NCBI GenBank assembly: GCA_963850915.1
Contig: CAWKND010000006.1
Coordinates: 310,001-374,000 of the forward strand
Direction: 5' to 3'
DNA length: 64,000 bases
Origin: CAVTWH01 sp963850915
GTDB lineage: Bacteria > Actinomycetota > Actinomycetes > Mycobacteriales > Micromonosporaceae
The notes under the pieces are model-generated. The model did not search any database. It saw only the letters and a list, made by a program, of their open reading frames with translations, and was not told the origin of the DNA. This document shows, in pieces, positions 44,436 to 53,492 of the stretch. The first letter of the stretch is position 1; each line of letters starts with the position of its first letter. Made by a program: the position numbers and the translations under genes.

Positions 44436-45217
44436 GTACCCTCAACTACGCCGTACGTGACTCGACCACGATGCTGCGCCGCAACCTGCTGCACATGCGG
44501 CGGTACCCGTCGATGACGGCGATCCTCATCGGCATGCCGGTGATCTTCCTGCTGCTGTTCGTCTACGTCTTCGGCGGTACCCTCGGCGCCGGAATCGGTG
44601 GCACCGGCCGGGCCGGGTACGCCAACTACGTGACGCCGGGCATCCTGCTCATCACGGTTGCCGCCGGGGGGACGGGTACGGCGATCTCGGTAGCCATGGA
44701 CATGACCGAGGGGATCATCGCCCGGTTCCGCACCATGTCCATCTTCCGGCCCTCGGTGTTGACCGGACACGTTCTGGGCAGCGTCATCCAGACCCTGCTG
44801 AGCCTCGTCGCGGTCCTCGGCGTCGCACTGCTCGTCGGCTTCCGGCCGACCGCCAACGTCGCGGAATGGGTTGCGGCGGTGGGCCTCCTGGCCATGGTCA
44901 CGCTCGCGATCACCTCACTCTCGGTCGCCTGCGGGCTGGTCAGCAAGAGCGTCGAAACCGCGAGCAACCTACCCATGCCACTCCTGCTCCTGCCGTTCCT
45001 GGGCAGTGGCTTCGTACCCACCGAATCGATGCCGACCGCGATGCGCTGGTTCGCCGAGTACCAGCCGTTCACGCCGTTCATCGAGACCCTGCGCGGTCTG
45101 CTGCTGGGTACCGCCATCGGCCACAACGCAATCCTCGCCGTGGCCTGGTGCGTCGCCATCACGCTGGGCAGCTCGCTATGGGCTCGCAAGCTCTACCGCC
45201 GCGACCCAACCCGCTGA
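44432..45217 (+). CDS. ABC-2 type permease, DrrB-like
   Basis: A 261-residue membrane protein with about six hydrophobic segments (for example MTAILIGMPVIFLLLFVYVF and TLLSLVAVLGVALLVGF) and the ABC-2 region PLLLLPFLGSGFVPTESMP. Together with the DrrA-like ATPase it forms the exporter. The 52-base gap downstream holds no clear terminator. Confidence 0.9.
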   Translation: MSTLNYAVRDSTTMLRRNLLHMRRYPSMTAILIGMPVIFLLLFVYVFGGTLGAGIGGTGRAGYANYVTPGILLITVAAGGTGTAISVAMDMTEGIIARFRTMSIFRPSVLTGHVLGSVIQTLLSLVAVLGVALLVGFRPTANVAEWVAAVGLLAMVTLAITSLSVACGLVSKSVETASNLPMPLLLLPFLGSGFVPTESMPTAMRWFAEYQPFTPFIETLRGLLLGTAIGHNAILAVAWCVAITLGSSLWARKLYRRDPTR

Positions 45218-45269
45218 TCCCGCCACCGCCCGCGGATACACTTGTGCCAAGGCGATTCCGGGCGGGTGC

Positions 45270-46145
45270 ATGGCTGGGCGGTATGTGGCTGGGCGGTATG
45301 TGGCTGGGCTGTTGAATCACGGTCGGCGGCGATGGATAGCTGTCCTCGCCTGCCTGATCTCCATCGCCGCGCTGTTGGTCGGAGCCCCGGCCGGCAGCGC
45401 CGCGGTGCGTCAGCCACTGCGGGTACTGCAGCTGAACCTGTGTGACAGCGGCATCGCCGGCTGCTACACCGGCCGCTCGGTGACCGAGGCGGCCGAGGTC
45501 ATCCGGGCCGCCGCCCCGGATGTGGTCACCCTCAACGAGATCTGCCAGCCGGACCTGGCCGAACTGCAGCGCACGCTGGCCGGGATCCACCCCGGTTCCC
45601 TGGTACGCAGCGCTTTCCAACCGGCACTCGACCGGCGTACCGGTGGCGCGTTCCAGTGCCGCGGCGGTCAGCCCTACGGCATCGGCATCGTGGCCCGTAC
45701 CGTCCTTCCGGCGCAGGCGGCAGACAGCCTTCCGGCGCAGGCGGCGACAGACAGTGGGATCTACCCGGTGCAGGACACCGGCGATCCGGAGGAGCGGGCC
45801 TGGCTGTGCCTCCCGGCGGTTCGGACTGTGTTGGCCTGCACCACTCACCTGGCGAGTACCAGCGCCACCGTCGCGCTGGCCCAGTGCCGGTACCTGCTGG
45901 GTACCGTCCTCCCGGCGGTACGCGCCCGGGACGGGTACCGGTCCACCGTGCTCGGTGGCGACCTGAACCTCCGCACCGGTGGTACACCGGATGCCCGCTC
46001 CTGCGTACCCGCCGGCTACCTGCTGACCGGCGACGGCGGTGTACAGCACGTCCTGGCGTCGCCCGACTTCCGGCTCGACGCCAGCAACTCCCTGGACATG
46101 GCCGCCGCCACCGACCACCCCGGCCTGCTGGTGGTTCTCGGCTAG
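45270..46145 (+). CDS. Secreted endonuclease/exonuclease/phosphatase-family protein
   Basis: A 291-residue protein with a signal peptide: basic NHGRRR, then hydrophobic WIAVLACLISIAALLVG, and a likely cut near GSAAV. The mature part has EEP-family motifs RVLQLNLCDSG, VVTLNEIC, TTHLAS, VLGGDLNLR and a final DHPGLLV. Several cysteines suggest disulfides. The first 13 residues come from a 15-bp tandem repeat (45271-45312) that repeats MAGRYVAGRYV, so the true start may be a later GTG. A role in the pathway is not evident. Confidence 0.8.
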   Translation: MAGRYVAGRYVAGLLNHGRRRWIAVLACLISIAALLVGAPAGSAAVRQPLRVLQLNLCDSGIAGCYTGRSVTEAAEVIRAAAPDVVTLNEICQPDLAELQRTLAGIHPGSLVRSAFQPALDRRTGGAFQCRGGQPYGIGIVARTVLPAQAADSLPAQAATDSGIYPVQDTGDPEERAWLCLPAVRTVLACTTHLASTSATVALAQCRYLLGTVLPAVRARDGYRSTVLGGDLNLRTGGTPDARSCVPAGYLLTGDGGVQHVLASPDFRLDASNSLDMAAATDHPGLLVVLG

Positions 46146-46364
46146 CTAGCGCTTGCTGAGCCGGATGGCCTGACCCGGGCAGATCTCCTCGGCCTGCTGT
46201 ACCCGCTCCAGCTCCTCGTCCCCGACCCCGATGCCATCGGCCGGACTGGCTGCCTTGTCCCGCAAGGTGACCAGCCCGTCGGGGGACTGGTCGAAGACGG
46301 CCGGCGCGGTGAGTACACACAGTCCGCCACCGATACAACGGCTGCGGTCAACGCGGAGCTGCAC
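46146..46364 (-). CDS. [3Fe-4S]-type ferredoxin for the adjacent P450
   Basis: A 72-residue ferredoxin starting at GTG 46364 after GAGAGGGA. Cysteines in CIGGGLC (then a Thr where a third ligand spacing is shortened) and CPGQAI fit the small 3Fe-4S ferredoxins that pair with actinobacterial P450s. It lies 26 bases downstream of the P450 stop in the same operon and is the likely electron donor. Confidence 0.88.
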   Translation of the reverse strand: MQLRVDRSRCIGGGLCVLTAPAVFDQSPDGLVTLRDKAASPADGIGVGDEELERVQQAEEICPGQAIRLSKR

Positions 46365-46390
46365 GGCGCATCCCTCTCGTCGGGGCGTGG

Positions 46391-47608
46391 TTACCAGGTG
46401 ACCGGGAGTTCCCAGACGCCGTACAGCTCGGCGTCGTGGCGGAACGGCAGCTCCTCCTCCGGTACCGCGATCCGGAGGTTCGGGAAGCGGGCGAAGAGCG
46501 AGTTGAAGACGATCTCCAGCTCCACCCGGACCAGGTTCTGCCCCAGGCATTGGTGGATGCCGTACCCGAAGGCGATGTTGTGCCGCGCGGCCCGCAGCGG
46601 ATCGAAGGTGGCCGGGTCGGGGAAGGCGCGCTCGTCGTGGTTCGCGGCGGCGATCAGGATGACCACCCCGTCGCCGGCCCGGATGACCTGACCGTCGATC
46701 TCGATGTCCTCGGTCGCCACCCGGGTGGGTACCGTGTCCGCGATCGACAGGTGGCGCAGCAGCTCCTCGACGACTCCGGGCATCCGGGTCGGATCCGCGC
46801 GCAGCGCGGCGAGCTGTTCGGGGTGGCGCAGCAGGGTGAGGGTACCGAGGCTGATCATGTTGGCCGAGGTTTCGTGGCCGGCGGTCAACAGCAGCGTCGC
46901 TACGCTGATGATTTCGTTGTGGGACAGGGCTCCGGTGCGCTCCTGCTCCACCACGAGCCGGCTGAGCAGATCGTCACCGGGCGCACGATCCTTGCGCCGC
47001 AACAGCTTGTCCAGATACATGATCAGGTCCATGAAAGCCCGCTGTACCTGCTCGGGGGTACTGCCTCGGCGGATGGCGGTGCGGGCGCGCTGCTCGAAGA
47101 AGTCGTGGTCGGCGTACGGCACACCGAGCAGTTCACAGATGATCATCGACGGTACCGGCAGCGCGAACGCTTCGACCAGGTCCACCGGTCCGGTACGGGT
47201 GGCCAACTCGTCGAGCAGCCGGTCCACGATGCGCTGGATCGCCGGGCGCATCGCCGAGAGCCGTTTGACGGTGAACTCGCCGATCAGCATCTTCCGGTAC
47301 GGCGTGTGCCGCGGCGGATCCATCTTCACGAACGGCAGGTGCTCCTGGTGGCGCAGTCCCTCGTGGCCCGGCTCGACAATGGGGAAGCCGGCCCGGTGCG
47401 GATCGGCGGACAGGCGTGGGTCGGTGAGCAGCGCGCGCGCCTGCGCGTGGCGGGTGACAACCCAAGCGGCAGAGCCGTCGTAGAGGCGTACCTTCGTGAT
47501 CGGCGCCTGCTCGCGCAGCGTCGCGTACTCCGGTGGCGGCGCGAACGGACAGGTACGCCGCAGCGGGATCGCGAGCTGTTCCGTGTCGGGCCCGGTGGTC
47601 TGCGTCAC
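46391..47608 (-). CDS. Cytochrome P450
   Basis: A 405-residue soluble P450 (CYP105/107-like style), start GTG 47608. The I-helix is LLLTAGHETSAN, the ExxR and PERF-like regions are present, and the haem cysteine is in FGYGIHQCLGQNL. It probably hydroxylates the aglycone, a sugar or the amino-acid unit; the substrate cannot be inferred. No strong ribosome binding site precedes the GTG, but the N-terminus fits the family. Confidence 0.92.
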   Translation of the reverse strand: MTQTTGPDTEQLAIPLRRTCPFAPPPEYATLREQAPITKVRLYDGSAAWVVTRHAQARALLTDPRLSADPHRAGFPIVEPGHEGLRHQEHLPFVKMDPPRHTPYRKMLIGEFTVKRLSAMRPAIQRIVDRLLDELATRTGPVDLVEAFALPVPSMIICELLGVPYADHDFFEQRARTAIRRGSTPEQVQRAFMDLIMYLDKLLRRKDRAPGDDLLSRLVVEQERTGALSHNEIISVATLLLTAGHETSANMISLGTLTLLRHPEQLAALRADPTRMPGVVEELLRHLSIADTVPTRVATEDIEIDGQVIRAGDGVVILIAAANHDERAFPDPATFDPLRAARHNIAFGYGIHQCLGQNLVRVELEIVFNSLFARFPNLRIAVPEEELPFRHDAELYGVWELPVTW

Positions 47609-47681
47609 GAGCCGGAGCGTATGGCGCGGCTCCGCTTCCCCTGGTGGAGAACGGGTCGAGCCCGGTTGAGACGACGCCGGT

Positions 47682-48431
47682 TCAGACCACCGGGGTGCCG
47701 GCCAGCCGGCCGCCGTCGGCCACGAACTCCGCGCCGGTGCAGTAGGAGGACTCGTCGCTGATCAGGAAAAGGGCCAGGGAAGCCATTTCCGGTGCGGTAC
47801 CCACCCGGCGCAGCGGCAGCCCCCGGGTCAGCCACGCGTCGTTCTGCCGGGGTACCCCCGCATTCATGGGAGTGTCGATGTGCCCCGGGCACAGCGCGTT
47901 GACCCGGATCCCGACCGGTCCCAGCTCCATCGCGGCTGACCGGGTCATCCCGATGACCGCGTACTTGGTGGCGCAGTACGCCGACATCACCGGCATCCCT
48001 GACATCCCACCGATCGAAGCCACGTTGACGATGGAGCCGCCACCGGCCGCCCGCATCGGGCCGATCACCGCCTTCATGCCGAGGAAGACGCCGATCTGGT
48101 TGATCTCCACCATTTCCAGGTACTCCTGACGGGTGGTCCGCTCCAGCGTCTGGTGACTCACCACACCCGCGTTGTTCACCAGCCCGTTGAGCCCGCCGAA
48201 CCGCTCCCGGGCAACAGCTACCGCGTCCCGCCAGCCGTCCTCCTCGCGTACATCGAGGTGCGTGTAGCAGGCGTCCGGGCCGATTTCGGCGGCGACCTGC
48301 TGCCCCTCCTCATCCCGGACGTCGGTCAAGACCACCCGGGCGCCCTCCGTGACGAACAGCCGCGCCTCGGCCGCGCCCTGACCGCGGGCGGCGCCGGAGA
48401 TGAGGATGACCTTGCCGTCGAGGCGTCCCAT
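47682..48431 (-). CDS. Classical SDR oxidoreductase
   Basis: A 249-residue SDR starting at ATG 48431 after GAGGAGAG. Motifs are SGAARGQGAAEA for cofactor binding, NNAGV, and YCATKYAVIG for the catalytic Tyr/Lys, with a C-terminal YCTGAEFVADGG. It resembles 3-alpha-hydroxysteroid/3-oxoacyl reductase-like enzymes. It heads the minus-strand operon with the P450 and ferredoxin, which suggests an oxidise-then-reduce (or dehydrogenate) tailoring pair. Confidence 0.87.
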   Translation of the reverse strand: MGRLDGKVILISGAARGQGAAEARLFVTEGARVVLTDVRDEEGQQVAAEIGPDACYTHLDVREEDGWRDAVAVARERFGGLNGLVNNAGVVSHQTLERTTRQEYLEMVEINQIGVFLGMKAVIGPMRAAGGGSIVNVASIGGMSGMPVMSAYCATKYAVIGMTRSAAMELGPVGIRVNALCPGHIDTPMNAGVPRQNDAWLTRGLPLRRVGTAPEMASLALFLISDESSYCTGAEFVADGGRLAGTPVV

Positions 48432-48502
48432 GCCAGCTCTCCTCCTCGTGGCGCCAGCGGTGCGCTGGTGTCGGCCCGAATATAGGCGGCCCGCCCACCG
48501 GG

Positions 48503-48567
48503 TCGACAGCGCCGAATGCCCCGATCGACGCGGACTAGAGCGGGACTCGACCGTTACTGGCGGATAG
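48503..48567. promoter_or_regulatory. Probable SARP operator between the SDR and glycosyltransferase operons
   Basis: TCGAC repeats start at 48503, 48525 and 48547, exactly 22 bp apart. For the plus-strand genes, GGATAG begins 15 bp after the last core, a weaker -10 than at the other sites. For the minus-strand SDR operon, TATATT (48484-48479) lies 22 bp after the nearest core. The palindromic TCGA cores could serve both directions. Confidence 0.6.
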
Positions 48568-48616
48568 GCGCGATAGCAATTACGGCGTACCGGTCGCTGC
48601 GAACGGGAGTGTGCCA

Positions 48617-49813
48617 ATGCGTGTCGTGGTCACCACATCCGCCCTGGAGGGGCACTTCTTCCCGATGGTGCCACTGGCGTGGGCGCTGCGCGCCGCCGGC
48701 CACGAGGTACTGGTCAGCGCGCCGGCCAACTTCACCCCGGTCATCACCAGTACCGGCCTGAACGCCGCCGGATTCGTTGCGCCCGTGGCGTTTGACGACT
48801 TCATGCTGCGTGACCGCGCCGGCAATCCGCTGACACCACCGAAGGATCCCCGGGACCGCCGCGAATCCGGTGGCCGGGCCTGGGGGCGGCTGGCCGCGAT
48901 GCAGCTGGACGGGGTACTGGCGCTGGTCGACGAGTTCAAGCCGGATGTGATCATCAGCGAGCCGAACGAGTACGCCGGCTCGGTCGCCGCCGCGCACCAC
49001 GGCATCCCGTGGATCGAGCACGGCTGGGGCATCATGGGCATGCCGGAGTTCAAACCGGCCTCCAGCGCCGAGCTCGCCCCCGAGCTGGACGCGTTGGGGC
49101 TCACCGAATTGACCGAGCCGGACCTGCGCATCGACACTTGCCCGCCGAGCCTGCGGCAGGAGGAGGTCGAGCGCGCGCTGCCGATGCGCTACCTGCCCTA
49201 CAACGGTGCCGCGATCGCACCCGACTGGGTCTTCGAGGAGCGCACCAAGCCGCGGGTACTGCTGACGCTCGGCGGAGTACTGCCCCGGCACGGCCGGCGC
49301 GACTTCCGGGGCATGCTACGCGACTGGACCACCGCCCTGCCGAGCCTCGGCGTGGAGGTGGTGGTCGCCGTCGCCGACGACCTCACCGAGCAGTGGCAAC
49401 CACTTCCCGAGGGGGTACGCACGGCGGGCTGGCTGCCGCTGAACCTCACGCTGCCCGCCTGCGATCTGGTCGTCCACCACGGTGGGGTCGGCACCACGCT
49501 GACCACCGCGTTGGCCGGCCTGCCGCAGCTGCTCACCCCACAGCTGGTCGACCAGTTCGTCAACGCCCGCCGGATCACCGAGATCGGCGCCGGGCTGAAC
49601 CTCCAGCCGGAGGAGCTCTCCACCGCCGCGATCCTGGACAAGTGCGCGGAACTGTTGGCGGACAACACCTTCGCCAAGTGCGCGCGCGGCGTCGCTGAGG
49701 AGAACAGCCGGCGACCCAGCCCGGCCGAGGTGGTCGCCCAGCTCGAGCAGTTCGTCGCCGACGGCGGCCCGACCGACCCCCCGTCCACGACGACCCACCA
49801 TCCACGACGATAG
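48617..49813 (+). CDS. Glycosyltransferase 1 (GT-B, antibiotic type)
   Basis: A 398-residue GT-B enzyme of the macrolide/aromatic-polyketide class (GT1-like). The N-terminus VVVTTSALEGHFFPMVPLAWALRAAGHEV is the acceptor-domain start, and HHGGVGTTLTTALAGLPQLL with a following DQ pair is the nucleotide-sugar site. It differs most from the later tandem array and could act on a distinct sugar or position. It leads the operon with the 2,3-dehydratase, 3-ketoreductase and a second transferase. Confidence 0.9.
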   Translation: MRVVVTTSALEGHFFPMVPLAWALRAAGHEVLVSAPANFTPVITSTGLNAAGFVAPVAFDDFMLRDRAGNPLTPPKDPRDRRESGGRAWGRLAAMQLDGVLALVDEFKPDVIISEPNEYAGSVAAAHHGIPWIEHGWGIMGMPEFKPASSAELAPELDALGLTELTEPDLRIDTCPPSLRQEEVERALPMRYLPYNGAAIAPDWVFEERTKPRVLLTLGGVLPRHGRRDFRGMLRDWTTALPSLGVEVVVAVADDLTEQWQPLPEGVRTAGWLPLNLTLPACDLVVHHGGVGTTLTTALAGLPQLLTPQLVDQFVNARRITEIGAGLNLQPEELSTAAILDKCAELLADNTFAKCARGVAEENSRRPSPAEVVAQLEQFVADGGPTDPPSTTTHHPRR

Positions 49814-49821
49814 GGACTGCC

Positions 49822-51327
49822 GTGACTTCGACCAGTGGCGTCGTGAACTCCACCAACAGCTCGCCGCACTCCGCCGGCAGCCCCGCAGCGGGCGCCGGCG
49901 TCGGACTTTTGGAGCGCGGCCACAGCGATCCGGCCGGCCGGTTCACCGAATCGGCGCTGCGCCGGGACAGCCCGAGCCTGCCGGCCGGGCAGGTACTCGA
50001 CTGGCTGGCCAGCCGGCTGGGGGACAACCGCTTCGAGGTGACCCGGATCCCGTTCGCCGCGATGGCGCAGTGGGGTTTCCAAGCCGGTACCGGCAACCTG
50101 GTACACGCCAGCGGTCGGTTCTTCAGCGTCGAGGGGCTGCGGGTGGCCACCGACTACGGCCCGGTCGACAGCTGGAGCCAGCCGATCGTGAACCAGCCCG
50201 AGGTCGGCATCCTGGGCATCATCGTCAAGGAGTTCGACGGGGTACTGCACTGCCTCATGTCGGCCAAGATGGAGCCGGGCAACGTCAACACCCTGCAGCT
50301 CTCGCCGACCGTACAGGCGACCCGGAGCAACTACACCCGGGCGCACCAGGGCGGGGCAACGGCCTACCTGGAGCACTTCGTCGGGAGTACCCGCAGCCGG
50401 GTACTCGTCGACGTACTCCAGTCGGAGCAGGGCTCCTGGTTCCACCGCAAGTGCAACCGCAACATGGTGGTCGAGGTACTCGATGACATCCCGGTCGGGC
50501 CCGACTTCTGCTGGTTGACCATCGGCCAGGTACTCGCGCTGATGCACGTGGACAACATCGTGAACATGGACGCCCGGACAGTGCTGGCGTGCATGCCGTT
50601 CGACGCGCCCCCCGCGACCGGGGCGGGTACCGACCCGTGGACCGAGGCGCTGCACCGCTCGCTCGCCGGTGACCACGCGCTGCACAGCCTGGCCGAGTTG
50701 CTCAGCTGGTTCACCGAGGCGAAGACCCGCTACTTCCTGCACGCCGACCGGGTCCCGTTGAAGGAGCTGCGCGGCTGGCGGCAGACCGACCGGGAGATCG
50801 TGCACGAGGAAGGCAAGTACTTCAAGGTGATCGCCGCCTCCGTCGCCGCCTCCAACCGGGAAGTGGCGCGCTGGAGTCAACCGCTCATCGAGCCGCTCGA
50901 GCACGGTGTGGTGGCGCTGCTGGTGAAGCGGATCCACGGCGTACTGCACGCGCTCATCCATGTGCGGGTGGAGGCCGGCTACCTGGACACGCTGGAGCTG
51001 GCGCCGACCGTGCAGTGCTCGGTCGGCAACTACGACGACGTCGCCGAGTCGGCCCGGCCGCCGTTCCTGCGCGACGCGCTGCACGCCCGGCCCGACCAGC
51101 TCCGCTACGACGCGCTGCTCTCCGAGGAGGGCGGCCGGTTCTACCACGCGCAGAACCGGTACCGGATCATCGAGGTGGACGGCACCTTCCCGACCGAAGC
51201 CGGCCCGGACTTCCGCTGGATGACCCTGGACCAGCTGCGCGAACTGCTGCTGCACAGCCACTACCTCAACGTGCAGGCGCGCAGCCTGGTCGCCTCGCTG
51301 CACGCGCTGTGGGCGGGTGCGGTATGA
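49822..51327 (+). CDS. NDP-hexose 2,3-dehydratase
   Basis: A 501-residue protein starting at GTG 49822, made of two homologous halves: the pattern WSQPI...EVGILGIIVKEFDGVLHCLM repeats near the C-terminus as WSQPLIEPLEHGVVALLVKRIHGVLHALI. This duplication is the hallmark of the 2,3-dehydratase family (TylX3, OleV, LanS). It removes the C2 hydroxyl from NDP-4-keto-6-deoxyglucose, so the sugars are 2-deoxy. Its stop overlaps the 3-ketoreductase start. Confidence 0.92.
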   Translation: MTSTSGVVNSTNSSPHSAGSPAAGAGVGLLERGHSDPAGRFTESALRRDSPSLPAGQVLDWLASRLGDNRFEVTRIPFAAMAQWGFQAGTGNLVHASGRFFSVEGLRVATDYGPVDSWSQPIVNQPEVGILGIIVKEFDGVLHCLMSAKMEPGNVNTLQLSPTVQATRSNYTRAHQGGATAYLEHFVGSTRSRVLVDVLQSEQGSWFHRKCNRNMVVEVLDDIPVGPDFCWLTIGQVLALMHVDNIVNMDARTVLACMPFDAPPATGAGTDPWTEALHRSLAGDHALHSLAELLSWFTEAKTRYFLHADRVPLKELRGWRQTDREIVHEEGKYFKVIAASVAASNREVARWSQPLIEPLEHGVVALLVKRIHGVLHALIHVRVEAGYLDTLELAPTVQCSVGNYDDVAESARPPFLRDALHARPDQLRYDALLSEEGGRFYHAQNRYRIIEVDGTFPTEAGPDFRWMTLDQLRELLLHSHYLNVQARSLVASLHALWAGAV

Positions 51328-52358
51328 GTCGGCCGGTCCGCGTCGGGGTAGTCGGCTGCGCGTCGATCGCCTGGCGCCGCACGCTTCCCGCACTCACCGC
51401 CGCACCCGAACTCACCGTCGTCGCGGTCGCCAGCCGGGACCTGGCCAAGGCACAGCGCTTCGCCGAGCGCTTCGACGCCGAGCCGGTCGAGGGGTACGAC
51501 GCGCTGCTGGAGCGTACCGACATCGAAGCGGTGTACGTGCCGCTGCCCACCGGTACGCACCACGAGTGGGTGGCCCGGGCACTGCGCGCCGGCAAGCACG
51601 TACTGGCCGAGAAGCCGCTCGCGGCAACCCTTGCCGAGGCCACCGAGCTGGTCGAGCTGGCCGCCAAGAGTGAGCTGGTGCTACACGAGAACTTCATGTT
51701 CCTGCACCACAGCCAGCACGCCCGGGTACGGGAGCTGCTCGACGCGGGCGAGATCGGGGAGCTGCGGTCGTTCTCGGCCTCGTTCGGCATCCCGGCCCTG
51801 CCCGCTGACGACGTGCGGTACCGGCCGGAGCTGGGTGGCGGAGCACTGCTGGACGTCGGCGTGTACCCGATCCGGGCCGCGCAGCTGTTCCTCGGCGCAC
51901 CGCTGCGGGTACTCGGGGCGGCGCTGGTCACCGATCCGGCAACGGGCGTGGATGTGGCCGGCAGTGCCCTGCTGCAGGGCGCCGACGGAGCGACGGCCAG
52001 TGTCACCTTCGGCTTCCAGCACCACTACCGCAACGCGTACGAGCTGTGGGGCAGCGCCGGCCGGATCACCGTGGACCGGGTCTTCACCCCACCCGTCGAC
52101 TGGTCGCCGGCGCTGCGCGTGGAGCACCCGGACCGGGTCGACGAGCTGACCGTGCCGGCACAGGACCAGTTCCTCGCTGTCGTCTCCGCCTTCGGCCGCG
52201 CGGTCCGATCTCCTCTGGCCGCCGGGGAATCTCGACTGGCCGCCGGGGAATCTCGACTGGCCGTCGGGGGAGCAGTGAACGACGGCCCGGCGATCCTGCG
52301 GCAGGCGGCCCTGGTGGACCAGGTGCGCGCGGCGGCCGGCGTGGAGTATCCGCGATGA
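51324..52358 (+). CDS. NDP-hexose 3-ketoreductase (GFO/IDH family)
   Basis: A 344-residue Gfo/Idh/MocA oxidoreductase with VGVVGCASIAWRRTLPAL for NADPH and the catalytic lysine in VLAEKPLAA. It reduces the 3-keto group after 2,3-dehydration; with the preceding gene this gives 2-deoxygenation (LanT/OleW type). Near residues 297-315 a 21-bp tandem repeat inserts AAGESRLAAGESRLAVGG, absent from the family and probably a surface loop. It is coupled by overlap to genes on both sides. Confidence 0.9.
   Translation: MSRPVRVGVVGCASIAWRRTLPALTAAPELTVVAVASRDLAKAQRFAERFDAEPVEGYDALLERTDIEAVYVPLPTGTHHEWVARALRAGKHVLAEKPLAATLAEATELVELAAKSELVLHENFMFLHHSQHARVRELLDAGEIGELRSFSASFGIPALPADDVRYRPELGGGALLDVGVYPIRAAQLFLGAPLRVLGAALVTDPATGVDVAGSALLQGADGATASVTFGFQHHYRNAYELWGSAGRITVDRVFTPPVDWSPALRVEHPDRVDELTVPAQDQFLAVVSAFGRAVRSPLAAGESRLAAGESRLAVGGAVNDGPAILRQAALVDQVRAAAGVEYPR
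52215..52273. repeat. 21-bp in-frame tandem repeat inside the 3-ketoreductase
   Basis: CTGGCCGCCGGGGAATCTCGA occurs at 52215-52235 and again, identical, at 52236-52256, with a degenerate third copy from 52257. Being a multiple of three it preserves the frame. Identity of the first two copies suggests recent duplication. Confidence 0.85.
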
Positions 52359-53491
52359 GGCTGCTGCTGGCCACCTCCGCACTCGCCTCGCACCACTACG
52401 CGATGGTGCCGTTCGGCTGGGCCGCGCTCGCCGCCGGGCACGAGGTACGGCTGGCGACCTCGCCCGAACTTGTTGGCGCCGCTGCCCGCTCGGGCCTGCC
52501 GGTCGTCCCGGTCGGGCCGGCACTGGACTTCCCGCAGCTGCACCGGGACCTGCTCGCCGAGGTCACCGGGCAGGGCCGGCCGTACGACCCGAAACTCTTG
52601 TACGCCACGGTTGCCGGCCTGATGGCCGAGAGCCTCGTCGGGCTGGCCCGGCAGTGGCGCCCGGACGTGGTGGTCTTCGACCCGGCGACGCTGGCCGCTC
52701 CCGTCGCGGCGGCCGCCGTCGGTGCGCGCGCCGTACGGTACCTGTGGGGACTGGACATCATGGGGCGCGGGCGCACCCTGGTCGAGCGGCTGCCGGACAG
52801 CTACCGCGAGGTGTATACCCGCTTCGGGCTGGAACTGGCCGACGATCCGGACTGGTGGACCTTCGATCCCAGCCCGCCCAGCGTCTGGCCGGTCCACACC
52901 GGTACCCGGCGGGCGGTGCGGTACGTGCCGTTCAGCCCGAACGGCGAACCACCCCGCTCGGTGTACGCGCCGGCCGGCCGGCCACGCGTGTGCCTCACCT
53001 TCGGCTCGGGCATCGCGATGAAGGAGTTCGTCGCGGTCGACGGCTTCGCCCAGTCGCCGGTGGTACAGGCGGTTTCCGAGCTGGACGTCGAGGTGCTCCT
53101 CGCGGTCGCCGCCGCCGACCTGGAAGCCTTGGGGCCACTGCCCTCCGGAGTACACCCGATCACCTCCTGCCCGCTGTCGGCGCTGCTGCCCACCTGCGCT
53201 GCGGTGGTGCACCACGGTGGCAACGGAACGCTGCTGACCGCTGCGCTGGCCGGCGTACCCCAGACGCTGATCTCGTACCTGCCGGAGACGCGCTTCAGCG
53301 CCGCCCAGTTCGAGCCCACCGGCGCGGTACGGCACCTGCGGCCCGAGGACGTTTCCCGGGACAGCGTGCGGGATGCCGTGCAGCAGTCACTGTCCGACCC
53401 GGGCACCCGGCAGGCGGCCGCGGCGCTGCGCGCCGAGATGCTGGCCCAGCCGGTACCCGGGGAGCTGTTGCCGGAACTGGCTTCCCGCTAG
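52355..53491 (+). CDS. Glycosyltransferase 2 (GT-B)
   Basis: A 378-residue GT-B enzyme whose ATG overlaps the 3-ketoreductase stop. The N-terminus LLLATSALASHHYAMVPFGWAALAAGHEV and the donor motif HHGGNGTLLTAALAGVPQTL place it with antibiotic glycosyltransferases. The acidic/DQ pair that usually follows the donor motif is replaced here (PETRFSAAQF), so donor preference may differ. It is shorter than the tandem-array transferases. Its stop is one base from the convergent TetR gene. Confidence 0.88.
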   Translation: MRLLLATSALASHHYAMVPFGWAALAAGHEVRLATSPELVGAAARSGLPVVPVGPALDFPQLHRDLLAEVTGQGRPYDPKLLYATVAGLMAESLVGLARQWRPDVVVFDPATLAAPVAAAAVGARAVRYLWGLDIMGRGRTLVERLPDSYREVYTRFGLELADDPDWWTFDPSPPSVWPVHTGTRRAVRYVPFSPNGEPPRSVYAPAGRPRVCLTFGSGIAMKEFVAVDGFAQSPVVQAVSELDVEVLLAVAAADLEALGPLPSGVHPITSCPLSALLPTCAAVVHHGGNGTLLTAALAGVPQTLISYLPETRFSAAQFEPTGAVRHLRPEDVSRDSVRDAVQQSLSDPGTRQAAAALRAEMLAQPVPGELLPELASR

Positions 53492-53492
53492 G

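Noticed and set aside
49198..51393. 731-codon minus-strand frame opposite a glycosyltransferase and the 2,3-dehydratase
   Set aside because: Shadow of real genes; it shows no domain and would cross a gene boundary.
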